A DNA stretch of 64,000 nt from Rotaria sp. Silwood1 (Eukaryota > Rotifera > Eurotatoria > Philodinida > Philodinidae), in the NCBI GenBank assembly GCA_905250075.1, contig CAJNOP010000004.1:4666952-4730951 (forward strand), read 5' to 3'. This document shows, piece after piece, positions 20,995-33,367 of the stretch (position 1 is the first letter of the stretch; each line of letters starts with the position of its first letter). Both the position numbers and the translations under genes were made by a program. A model generated the notes under the pieces. That model was not told the DNA's origin. It ran no database searches and worked only from the letters and a program-made list of their open reading frames with translations.

Positions 20995-23900
20995 ATGGCT
21001 GCTGGTGGTGCCAATAATTCTTCATCGGAAATCAATGTGGTCATCATTGGAGAAACAGGCACTGGTAGGAATTAAACTATAGAAGATACATTTCAAAGAT
21101 CCAAAATCAATGTTGTATTCGAACACATTCTCTCTTATCATTACTGACTGTCAAAATAATAAATCTTGAAGAACTCTCATTCTGATCATAAATTTCCTTG
21201 TTAGATTAGTGTCTTTCAAGTTAAACTGCTAGTTATAATCTAGGCATTGTATGCAAAATGTAAAGACTCTACCATTAATCTCTTCGTTTTACTAGTAATC
21301 AACCTGTCTAATTCAATAGAAAAACCTTGCAAAAAAAATTGTATTCTGGTTATTCATTGTTTATAGTACAAGTCATGACTTCTATTGCTTGACATTTTTG
21401 TTAATTTCTATCAGAACTAATAGTGCATATATACAAGTTTTTTTTTGTAATGATTCATAAGGTTATCTTAAATAGAAAAATAGGCAAGTTCGAGATAAAA
21501 GAAAAGGCTTCAAATTTAATTATTCTTAGGTAAATCAACATTTATTAATTATTTAACAAATCTATTTCATAATGGTTCATTAACAAATCTTAAAGTAGCT
21601 ATACCAACACGTTATTTAAAAGCCAATATGCCATCTATCATGCCTCAACATCATGAAGCTTCTTTAGATGATGGTACACGTAGTAAAACAAGTAAATGTA
21701 TAAAATATACATTTATTGTTGAACAAGTTCATTTTAATTTTTTTGATACACCTGGTATAAATGATACAGGTGGTTATCTATCTGATAATGAAAACGTTGA
21801 TCGAATATTTGAGTGTATTCAAACATTACAACATTTAACAGCTCTTGTACTTGTTCTAAATGGTACACAGGCACGTTTAACAATTAATATACGAAATGTT
21901 CTTGAACGTTTTCGTGACCGTATACCTGATGTAATTTATACAAATGTAATTGTTATATTAACAAATTGTGCATCACATACAGTTAATTTTGGTTCAGTTA
22001 AATTATTAAATCATGCACCTGTATTTCATATGCAAAATTCAGCCTTTTCATCTGATGCTCACACATGGACACCTAAAACACGTGAAATATTACAACGTGA
22101 TTGGAATGTATCAATGCAAACAATGAATGATTTTATTAAAACTTTATTAACATTAACACCTATTTCAACTGAATCATTATCAGCAATGAACGATGATCGA
22201 AATGCTATACGTAGTGTGTTACACGAAAGCCGTCTCATGATTATGGAATTACAACATATTGAAGATGAATTAACTGCACTCGAGCAAGCATCAAATATTT
22301 ATTCATCTAATATTGAAAAATATGCATCGAGTAGTGGTCAATCAACAAAATCCATTCAGGCAAGTATATAAATAAATAAATAAAGAAGAAGAAGAAGAGC
22401 ACCGTAACTTTTGGCTACCTTGAGCTATAGGATACTGCCCGAAGATAGTTTCATTAGTTCGATGTCTTTCTTACGACTGTTACTAACTATAGCTCTGGAC
22501 ACAAGGTCAGTCTTACTCAAAGTTTATTTGTTCAATTATGTCGGTTTCTCATACACACATTAGCTAATCACATATATTAGCCACAAGAATCAGTGTGCTA
22601 TCAAACAAATAATCTGAGGCAAACAGCCATTCTCGAGTTGCTCAAAATCATTTTGCTGTTGGTAATGCTAAGAGTCGAACATGGAACTTTAGGGATATTC
22701 TTGCGACAAAGTAATCATTCAATCATCATAATTAAATTAATAAAATAAAAAATAACAATAATAATAATATATTCAAATTTAATATAAAATGTATTTTAGG
22801 TCAATGAAATAACTGTAACTTCATATCACAATACACTATGTTTAAAATGTAATACAGTTTGTCATGAACGATGTTCATTAACAGAAACAACACGAGTTGG
22901 TGAACGTGTTTTTCGACGTTGTACAGTTATTGTTAATGGTCGATGTACGGTATGTGCTGGTAAATGCTCCTATGATATACATTATCATGATCGACGTATT
23001 ATTAAAAGTGTTCCAAGAACATTAAAAGTAGCTATATCATCTATGGCAAATAAATATACAGAAGCACGAAAAGATAAAGCAGCTTGTGAAACAAAATGTG
23101 AAACTGTTCAAGAAACAAAACGTGTCATTGAGCAATCATTACAAGAACAATTTATTAAAGTACGTGATGCATGTTTGCGTGTAAAAAGTAATTGTCAAGG
23201 CTTTAATGTAGCTGAAGAATTATGTATATTTGTTAATTTTCTTAAAAATGATATGAGTTCATTACGATCACCATCAGTTATGAGAAAAGCATCAAAATTT
23301 GTTGAAAAACTTGAAACACTTGCAGATGATTTACAACATGATGATTCTTTAATATCTATAATTGAACCACCATCAACATTAGCAATACATCCACCAACGT
23401 CACCTTCACCTGCTGCTAAACGAAAAACGACCAACAATAATAATAATAATAGTAATAATACTTATAATTATAATCATAAACAATCTTTAAAAGCAACTCA
23501 ATTACAACCAACATCAACAGTAGTGAGTAGCATAAATATTATCTAAAGTTAGCTAATAGGTTTGTATTTATGATCAAATAATAGAATGATGATTTGATTT
23601 TACTTAATTCATCACCTACTTCATCTTTAATCGCGCAAGTTGATCATATTCTAAGTGGTTCATTTAGTTCGTTAAATGTAGTTGGTGATATTCCATCAAC
23701 CGATGATGATGAACAACAGAGGAAAAAAGTATCAACAGTTGCTATATCGGATTCATTTCTACGCAGTCAACCTATTCAACAGCAACAACCACTATTAGAG
23801 TTAAACAATAGTCGTAAATATGCTGAATATTCAACTGAACGTCTTGTTGCTTTAAGTCGTGAATCAACTGAAGAATACAAATTAATTGCAAAAGAATTGA

Positions 23901-24148
23901 ATCGACGATGTGGCGGTACATCAATTGGTTATTTAACACCAGCACAGCTATCTATATTGTGTGAATATTATGCATCATCTCGAATGTTACAAATGGATGA
24001 ACTTACTCGTGTACATTCGCAACTTCAATTAGATGTACAACAATTAACTGATCATGATCCATTCGAAATACTTTCTGTACCAACAGATAAGCTATTACAT
24101 TTAGCTGCTGTTTCACTTTGTTTACAAAATGCTAATAAATACCAATAA
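20995..24148 (+). CDS. AIG1-like P-loop GTPase with Cys/His cluster, coiled coil and novel C-terminal domain (paralogue A)
   Basis: Exons 20995-21064, 21530-22359, 22800-23522 and 23585-24148 join in phase for 728 residues. The first intron splits the P-loop Gly24 codon of GETGTGKS (residues 19-26). The G3 motif DTPG starts at Asp96. The G4 position (VILTNCASH) lacks the usual Asp of (N/T)KxD, so nucleotide preference is uncertain. The G domain ends with a helical stretch at about 300. A Cys/His cluster follows (about 314-372: CLKCNTVCHERC, then RC, GRCTVCAGKC, HYHD), which could bind zinc. Next are a charged coiled coil (about 375-470), a low-complexity Asn-rich linker and a helical domain at about 623-728 that also occurs twice in the next gene. 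Intron 2 starts with GC instead of GT (CAG|GCAAGT). The G domain resembles AIG1/GIMAP and septin-like GTPases, which often self-assemble on membranes. Its role here is unknown. Confidence 0.82.
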
Positions 24149-24177
24149 GAATTCTTATCATTGTTTTTTTTGTGTTT

Positions 24178-24195
24178 TTTGCTCTTATATTTTAG
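24178..24195 (+). promoter_or_regulatory. Candidate trans-splice acceptor between the two GTPase genes
   Basis: TTTTGCTCTTATATTTTAG ends 47 nt after the stop codon of paralogue A and 29 nt before the ATG of paralogue B. The spacing leaves no room for a separate promoter. The pair is most simply read as one pre-mRNA resolved by spliced-leader addition. Read-through splicing into a single fusion protein is less likely, because A has an in-frame stop and no donor was found near its end. Confidence 0.6.
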
Positions 24196-24224
24196 ATTAT
24201 CGTTTTGGCTTATATGCGAACTTC

Positions 24225-27200
24225 ATGACAAGTAATCCTATAATGGCAGCTGCATATCAAGTGAAAGAAACAATATCGAATGCAATGGGTCGTCTTGGTG
24301 TTGGTGGTAATCAAAATACAATGAAGAATAATGAAAATAATGATACACGTCATCTTTCACTTGATACATCAAATATAGCGAAAGTATTAGTGATTGGTGA
24401 AACAGGCAGTGGTAAATCAACATTTATTAATTATTTAACAAATTATTTTCGTGGTGGTTCATTACAAAATGTTAAAGTTGCTATACCATCAAAATATCGT
24501 CCAATTATTACAGAACAATTTTCACATTGTGAAAATAATATAAGAGATACTACACAATCAAAAACGGATATGTGTAATCAATATATTTTTGTTGATACTG
24601 CAAGTCCTGCTCAAAGACAATATCTTTTTCTTGATACACCTGGTCTATCAGATACGCGCGGGGCTGAACAAGATAATATCAATATGAACAAAATTATCGA
24701 TGGAGTAAGTTTCATATCGGATCAAAACATAATACCACTTATCATTATGCTATTTTAGGTTGAATCATTAGGTGGACTATCAGCAGTGATCATCGTTGTC
24801 AATGGTACAACGGGTCGTCTTACATTGAATCTTCGTAATGTGATAGCACGTCTTCGTGGTAATTTACCTGATGTTGTTATGGATAATGTTATTGTGGTTT
24901 TGACTAATGCTAAACGACATGAAGCTAATTTTAATATATCATCTCTTCAATTACATGGTACTGTTTATCCATATTATATGCAAAATTCAGCGTTTTCACA
25001 AGATCCAAATACATGGGATCAAGCAGCTCTTGATGCATTACAATTTGATTGGGATGCATCAATGGATGAATTAAAACGAATGATTGAAACAATTGATACA
25101 TTTAAAACAAAATCTGTTACAGCATTTAAAGATATGAAAGATATACGTAATGCAATAAAAGCATTAATGCATGAAGCACGATTAGAAGTTTCACGAATAC
25201 AGAAAATGCAAGATGAATTAGCTGCATTTGAGCATGCACTTAAACAATGCAAAACGGATGAAGTAACATACAAAGATTATACACGTGAACGAATAGTTGA
25301 AACAAAAGAATTAGTTGATACAAGATATCATTCAAGTAAGTATATGAATGAAAATCATTCAGTTTACATCCGTTATAAATGTTTATTCTAATAAAAAAAA
25401 TTGAATTCATATACCCTGTATAACAAAATTATTCGATACGGTTTGTTTTCTACTATTTTTCACTGCCTCATGTGCCAGAAAGAATCCAAATAGAGACTCA
25501 AATAGTGAGAATTGTTTTCAACAAGTTTAATAGGAGTATCACGATTACTATCAGATTTTCAAGGACAAAGTCTCCAGAAAACCGAAACCATAATTTTTCA
25601 TCATACACTATGTGAAAATATAATTATTTTTGGACTACATAGAATGACAGAATAAGTAATTCTCTACAAAATGAGATGCTTGCGACTTTTCTGCGATGTG
25701 TTTTAGCTCACATAAAGCAATTTAATTGAAAGTCTAAAAATGATTGTTCTAGAAGAAACAATAAAAAACGAATGTTGGGGCTTCTACATTATTGCTATAT
25801 CTGACTCAAAAAAGATCGTAAAAAAACTCGGAAACATCTTATTTCATAGAGAATTATTTGTTATGTTAGTGTATGCTATCCAAATAAACCTATATGTACA
25901 CATTCGGGATGTTTAAAAACTAGGGCTTGGAGTTTCTGAAGATCTTCTCTTTGGGAATGTGATAATAGTTGTTATTTTCTTATAATTTTGTTCGAAACAA
26001 TTTTCTCTACTTGAACGACTATTTGTATTCTTTCTAAAGCTGCAGACAACGGAAAAAATGTTGCAAATAAATCCTGTTGAATAATTTTGATATCCACTGT
26101 ATGTATCATTACGATATTGTATTTTGTGTTTATAATAGCTGTCTGTCGTAAATGTGATCATGTTTGTCATGATAAATGTGGTCTTCATGAAACAACCACA
26201 TATGGAAATCGTATATTTCAACGGTGTTGGGCTATGTCACCTGAAGGTCAATGTTATATGTGTCCGGGTCATTGCCTCTATACAGAACATTATCATGCAC
26301 GTAAAACCATGAAAATTAAGCAACAAAAATTACAAGATGTACTTCATGATATCAAAGCAAAATATGATTTAGCAACACGTAATACAGCTGATTTTCAATC
26401 ACGTATAACAACAACACAAGATGCAAAAAAAATGTTGGAACGTGCACTAAAACAAAAATTAGAAGAAATAAAGCATAAATGTGCTGAATTAAGACGAATA
26501 TGTAGTGGTTTTAATTTAGCTCAAGAACTACATGCACTTATTGATCAACTTAAAGCTGAAGCAGTTATGCTAAGAAATATTGAAGCTAAACAACAAGCTG
26601 AAGAATTTATTCGTAGTTTAAGTGAATTTTGTCGACAGCTAGAAGCTGATCAAATTGCAAAACAAGTTTTACCACCAATGCGTCTTGTTGATACATATAC
26701 ATCAAAACCATTTCGTTCATCAATAACATCAACATCAACAATAGTATCTCCATCTCCAGCATCACCATCAGAAAATACACCCAATTTAAATACAAGTGTG
26801 CTTGATTTAATAACGAGATTAAATAAACCTAAAAAACCATTACCACCAGCATCTGATGAAGATGATAATGATGATGATGAAAATAGTGAAAATGATGATG
26901 AGAATGAACATACACGTGAAGTACTATCAACATCATCACGTTCTAGTCGTACTCTTCATCAAACAGATAATTATAATAATCATGATGATGAAACAGGTTC
27001 AATAAATGATCGTCGAAAACGACGCCAATTACCAATAAATACTAATAATAATTCTTTACAACAACAATATGCTGCATTAACTACAACAGAACTTGTTCAA
27101 CGATATACAGATTGTAAAGATGCGCGAAAATCAAATGCAATTTTAATTGAACTTAATCGTCGTTCACAAGGTAAATCAACAGGTCCACTTGTTTCACCAA

Positions 27201-29160
27201 CTGATATTGGTACATTTGCACGTTATACACAATTATATGGTTCTCAAGATGCACCAACATTAAGTCATTTATATTTACAACTTCAACAAAGAATTTCAAA
27301 TATGACTGAACCTGATATACTTAATATTAGTCGTGTACCTGGTGATCTTTTACTTGAAATTTCTGCTATTTATACACTTATTGCACAAAAAAATCAACAA
27401 CAACAACAAGGTCAAAACACTGATGGAAATTTTGCTAATGAATCTGCATTTGAACGACCACCTGATCATATAGCATCTTCAATGATGATGAAAATGTCAA
27501 CACCAACATCTCAAACATCTATGGGATTTTTTTCACCTCCTGTTAGTCATCATCCAGGTGGAGCAACAACAACAACAACATCAACAACACCTAATACTTT
27601 TTTTAAACCGATTCAACCAATCAATATGAATAATACTAATATTCAACCAACTTCTTTACAAACACCGATCTTTTCTTCACCGACGTCGTTTCTTTTACCA
27701 ACATCTTTGACACAACAGCAGCAGCAGCAACAACAACAACAACCACAACAACAGCAATCTTCTCTTTCATTCGCAGGTTTTACAGGTATGATTTAGAATC
27801 GTGCATGAATACGGGTTTTCGTCCCCAGATTAGAACCAGAACTAATTGACATTTGGCAGGTACTTGCATAGCCATAGTACAATTTTCAAACTTTTATTTT
27901 ATATGAAAAAGCATACTATTTAGTTTCTTATACAAACAGCAACAGAAAAAAATGAGATCATTTCAAGTTTCACTAAAAAGCAAGTGAATTCAGAAGATTC
28001 ACTGGTTGTCTTTCTGTTTCCAAAATCCAGTCGATTTCGATAAGTATACGTTTACTTGTTGCTGATGATTCTGGAATAGAACGCAATGTGTTGTTGCCAA
28101 ATGCCATATTTGTGGATGCATATATAAATGCTTTTTCAATCAGGATATACATGTTCACGTCTCTGATAAACGAATTCGTGTACTAGAACAATATCTATTT
28201 TCACTTCTGTGATCTTTCGTCAAGTACAATAAATTGTTCAATCATGTTCGAATCGTTTTTCACTCCTATACTTTTATATAACTTAGCAGATTCGCGGGTC
28301 GGATCCCAGGTATGAGATCATACTTGAAATCTGATCTAACAAGTTTGCGCCTGAACTCATGCTCGAGTGGGGCTAGGTGTTGGATACTTGATCCAGCTGT
28401 GGGACACTACTTTGAATACATTATATGTTTCTTTTGAACAGGATAATTAATTTTATATCTATCTATAGGGTATCATACTGGTAGTGGAGATGGCAATAAT
28501 ATTTCTTCACAATTTCAATTTCAAAAACCACCTCCACCACCACCTCCATCTTTTGTTCCATCACCACCATCATCATCATCATCATCAACTACTATGATGC
28601 CAATCTCAACAACAATACGATCTGATCGATCCGTAACTGATTCACCGTTTACATTTGTTTCTCCACCATCATCAAATGTTCTTGATTCAACATTTACATT
28701 TGTTACACCGACAACAACAACAGCAGCAACAACAAATAAAGATGATTATACTATGGTAAATATAGCACCATCACCAAATATAATAAGTGATGATGATATA
28801 ACTAATGGTAATACATTAGCAACCATAGATATAACATACTTGTTAACATTATATAACGATGCAAAATTATCAAATAAAAATGCGCAATTATTTGCTATTT
28901 ATCAAGAATTAGAACGTCGCTGTACAGGTGCTAATTGTAATCTATTAACAAAAGATTATCCTGTTGTTTATGAAACAAAATTGAATGAACATGCACATAA
29001 AACATTATCTGAATTAAAACAAACTTATTCAAATATACAACAACAAATACATATACGAACAAATAATGATGCAACACATATTAATGATGTGCCTAAAGAA
29101 TTAATTATTGAATCAGCTGCACTTTTAGCAACTATTAAACAAAAAGAAACATACATTTAA
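24225..29160 (+). CDS. AIG1-like P-loop GTPase with Cys/His cluster and two copies of a novel domain (paralogue B)
   Basis: Exons 24225-24704, 24759-25335, 26139-27785 and 28469-29160 join in phase for 1131 residues. P-loop GETGSGKS is at 58-65 and DTPG at 137-140. The segment VVLTNAKRH takes the G4 place and, as in paralogue A, has no canonical Asp. The Cys/His cluster (from Cys355: CRKCDHVCHDKC, RCW, GQCYMCPGHC, HYH) and coiled coil (about 410-520) align with A. An acidic run (about 590-610) and a basic RRKRRQ follow, then domain copy 1 at about 666-769, a Gln/Thr/Pro/Asn-rich linker with a polyglutamine tract, and domain copy 2 at about 1019-1129. Differences from A: the P-loop intron is absent, an intron is present after G3, and the C-terminal domain is doubled. 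The 800-nt intron 2 and 683-nt intron 3 hold nothing recognised. The function is unknown. A membrane- or assembly-linked GTPase is a guess from the G-domain type. Confidence 0.8.
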
Positions 29161-30771
29161 CTAACTTTATATAAATTGATTATTTGTTTTTCTTTTTCTG
29201 TTTCACAATATCAGTTTATTCTCGTGTGTATGTTTCATCCTTTCTCTCTTAATATTCTTTGAATAAAATCATCAATGCTTAATAAGTTAAAAATAATCAT
29301 GTTGTCCTTGTTTTTTTTACAAATCAGTTCAAAATTGTGTATGAAGCACTGATTTTCTCGCTTTTTAAAAACAGTTCATTTCTATTAGAACTATTGAAAT
29401 CGTGATAAATGCATATGATGATAACTTGAGATCGAATCCTTCACAAACAACATGAGAATTATTTTATTTGATAGATTGTTTTATTTACGAAAAATTTTCA
29501 ATGCTTTCCACTACTTAATTATATTTTTTTCTGAACAAAGTAGAAAATTTTCTTCATTTATTTTTTTTTGGTCGGGTATTTTTAACTTCTAGAACAAATT
29601 TTATTCTAGCCAATTGTTTTTCTATTTATTTGAAAGAGCATATGAAAATGCAGTGCTTGCCAGAGCACACTGTTTTAATTTAACTTTCTCATTAATATAT
29701 AAAAAAGCACTTCTCTAAATAAATGACTATTTTTTTAAGAGCTTTTCAAAGCATGAAACTTGACATTCTTGTTCTCCGAAAAAAAACATTAAGAACTTAA
29801 AAGAAAAAGCACACAGCCAGGCACTGCAACCTGACATGCTCTGTCAAGTAAAAACATAATTAAATATATAGAATCAGCCCTCAAAGAGAATGTTGCATTG
29901 CCAAATGAGCTACTTTTAAATCTTATTTCATGAATATCTCGAAAATATTATACTACAGGACTGAAACTTTTAGCGTAACTTTTCTACTACAGCACTAACA
30001 TAGCCTGAAATTTTCATTCAATTAGAACATACGTGATCCAAGATTGTGTTTACAGGGTGAAAAGAACGAGCTTAATTATCAACCGACAGACAAAATAAAT
30101 ATTATAATAAATGAAATAGTTCTATGAGTCTTTGTCATATGATAAAGATCAGCAAAGAAGTCTCAAATAAATGCAGTATAGAAAACATAAGTAATCTTCG
30201 AATAATGAAATCGAGTAAAATTCAAGAACATAAAATTATGGTCATCATGGATATGATATTATGTAGCTTAGTTATTAATACACACATATTTACAGAATCG
30301 ACCTTCTTCATTACATTAATAAAAACAAAGAAATAGAATGAGCATATTGTAGCTTGACATACCCTGACTAAAAGGGCGTATAAATAACATTAGTTGATTG
30401 AAATATTAAAGATGAATGATAGACAGTGATGGTCAATATCATATTTAGTACAATAATAATTTAGAAAAATTTCTATCATTAATCTTATGTTTACTCTCTT
30501 AAATTGAAATGTTTTCCATGATAAAAATATTTTTGTTAGTATACAATAATTATGACAAAAAAAAGCAATACACTAGGATTAATCCATATTTACTAATTAC
30601 CAACCATATGACATTTAACATTAAAATAATACAATGAAAATTAGTATTAATAAGTTATTGTATTATTATTATTATTATTTTTTGTATATTTTATAATATC
30701 ACCAGAAATAATATTTATAGAGCAACACAAAAAAGCAAATATCAAGAGAGACTTGATCTATAAACATATTG
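29161..30771. other. Convergent intergenic region
   Basis: Lies between the 3-prime ends of paralogue B and CCDC74. AATAAA-like signals occur at about 29262. The frame at 30124-30336 has no domain or splice context and is not taken as a gene. Confidence 0.45.
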
Positions 30772-33367
30772 TCAATGATAAAGATTTCTCGTTAATCTTG
30801 TTCTTTGTAGTTCCTGAGTACGTCGTTCTCGTCTTGCTATTGGTGTTTCACCAATTTTCAATAATTGTTGTTGTGATCCAGCATTTGTTTGACTCAATGA
30901 ACTATGTAATAAACCACTCGCACCAGTTGGATCTATTTATACATTAAAACAAAAACAAAAATTCTTGTTTACATCCAATAGAATAATTTCACTGTTACCT
31001 TGTGAGAATGATAAACTACTACCTTGTATTGGTGGTAAAATCAAACGTTGTTCTGGTGGACGATTTTGACCGGTTGGTCTAAAGAGAAATTTTGATTTAA
31101 TTTACAGTAGATAATAAATTCTTAATAATCAAAGCAAGCAAGTGTATATGTGTAGAGCAACGAAGTAATGTAAAATGTCAATGATGATCTATGTGATACC
31201 TCGATACGATGAACTGAGGCGGCGAGAGATTAAGACGACGAAGAGGCAATTCACTGTTTAGGTATATTAATTCTGGTCATTTTATTATTATAAATGAAAG
31301 AGAATAGAAAAGAAAACTACATACTGTCGAAATGACAAATTTTTTCCAACAGTTGATGATGAAGTAATAGATCGCTGTTGTTGTTGCTGTTGATGACTTC
31401 CGATATTATATAATGTATCAGTAGGTGTTGTTGATATTGAATTTTCACTAATACTTGTTGATGCTAAACAATCCCGAACAAGTATTTTCGATGTTGAACT
31501 TAATCGTTCAGCATGAAGTATTTCACGTAATACAGCTCGTAATCTTGCGATCTAAAAATGTTTATTTACTATTTGTTTGTATTCATATTAGGGAAAAAAA
31601 ACAATACGTTTATTGTTATTAAAAACAACCAAAAAAGACCTGTTAACACAATGCTTGCACGATTATAATGTGAAACACAATATAGTTGTTGTTGCTAATT
31701 AGAGGGTTATTGTTTTATTCTGTCTACTTTGGGATACATTCCTTATTATTTTATCTTCCAGAAATGTGATCAAGAAGTAATTTACATATTAGGATGAAAT
31801 TTTATGTTATACAATCTGTGATCGTATATTAAAGTACGTGACGACCTTCATGAGGCTAGAAGTGGTGACCGGGAAGTGAATAGAGCGAAACCAACTGTGA
31901 TTTGAGCTCTACCAAAATATATGACCCGTCACCAGGCTGTCTCTCCTTCACTCCTATTTACTTTGTAATAACATTTTTAGCTTATTTTTATTTCACTCTC
32001 TGCTAGAGCAAGACAAATGATGTTTCAATGTCTGGTGGCTGTCTAAAATTATCGCAAAGCTATTACTAAGGTGTCTAGTAAGATCTGTGGGGAGAAGATT
32101 CAAACTTTTGCCTCTATACTTGAATACTCTTTTCAGATTGTGTTTCACAAAAAAAAAAACTTTTATTAAGAAAATAATGATTAATAAATTACTTCGAGTG
32201 CTTGTTGTCGTTGTTTTTCATACGAAACTTGAAGTAAATGTTGATAGTCAGCATCATTCATTTGAGTCTTTTCTGATTTGGTAACTTTATTATCATCATT
32301 ATTATTATCGATGGACTTTGTTCTATTAACATCAGATGATATACTTAAATAAAACGCAAAATTATTTTTCATATAGGAATTTTTATTTATGTATTGTGTT
32401 TAAATTACTTTGGATCTGGTAATAGAACTGGTACAACTGATGAAGATGATGCCTGTGGTGATTGAACAGATGATTTTTTATTTAATTCATCAATAGTACG
32501 CATTAAATATTCATTTTTTTGTTCAGTTTCAATTAATCGTGTTTGAAGTTCATCAATTTGTTGTTCAAAATGAAGACGTTGCACCTCTTGTAGACGTTTT
32601 TCTGATTTAAAACAAATAAATTATATTAAAATCACTGAAAAATATCACTTCGAAAAACAAAAAAATTCAATGTCGTGCAAAAGAATAGTGAACAAAAGAA
32701 ATTATTCCAGATGCGATGGCAAATGAAATCTATTTATCATACCACCAGACTCTGTTATGATTGATTCTATAATTGAAAATAATTAATTTTGAAATTCGCG
32801 TTCAAGAAAATTATTTGAAAAAAAAACAAAAAAGTTTTCTTTTCTAAATTCATACCAAGAGTGGGTTCATTTAGTGAAATATTAGCTAATTGTTGAAAAT
32901 TTGGTACTATATCAGTTTTACGTTGTTTATTTCCAGATGACGATGATGGACGAATATCAATCATACGAAAATGAAGGTCTAAAATACAATTTTTCTTTTT
33001 CTATTTATTTTATGTATATTTTACCTCGATTTTCTTCTTGAAGTCGACTTATTTCATTATGTAAATCATTTAGAGTTATTTCATGTTGCTGTTGAACATA
33101 ACGAAGATTTCGTTCAAGTAATTCAACACGCGAACGTGGATCAACCATAAGTGTTGGGGATGGTGTTGTTGATGGTGTTATTATTCTTGTTTCATCACCC
33201 GTTGGTAATAAGGATGAATTTTTTCGAATGATAATACGTGATGCAACAGGAGCTGGTATACGACGGGATGTTGGTTTAGACATATCACCATCACTATCGC
33301 CAGGTGACTGAAGTGTATGGTGATGAAGAGCTGATACGCGCTCATCAACAAGCGTCTGTCGAATCAT
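30772..33367 (-). CDS. CCDC74: CCDC74/CCDC92-family coiled-coil protein
   Basis: Nine exons: 33367-33025, 32978-32856, 32766-32743, 32601-32409, 32343-32193, 31551-31325, 31253-31200, 31078-30999 and 30932-30772. All junctions are GT-AG with matching phases, giving 451 residues. The N-terminal coiled coil (about 85-120) shows the family pattern LERNLRYVQQQHEITLNDLH then EISRLQEENRDLHFRM. A second coiled coil (about 165-205) and the segment RQQALEVIARLRAVLREIL match the middle of CCDC74. The end (LILPPIQGSS, then RRERRTQELQRTRLTRNLY) resembles the conserved CCDC74 C-terminus, which is basic and mostly helical. CCDC74 proteins in vertebrates associate with spindle and ciliary microtubules. The same role here is inferred. 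Exon 3 is only 24 nt. An acceptor (GATATATATTAG) abuts the ATG, so the first coding exon follows either a 5-prime UTR intron or a spliced leader. Confidence 0.85.

Noticed and set aside
22640-22700. tRNA-like T-arm sequence (TTCGACTC on the minus strand)
   Set aside because: The flanking bases do not pair into a T-stem and no acceptor stem or anticodon arm could be drawn. It also lies inside an intron.
28290-28400. GC-richer patch resembling a tRNA-derived SINE head (GGTCGGATCCCAGG)
   Set aside because: No A-box or cloverleaf could be found around it. It is part of the last intron of GTPase paralogue B.
30124-30336. 70-residue open frame
   Set aside because: Low-complexity, AT-driven translation between two convergent genes, without splice context or a domain.
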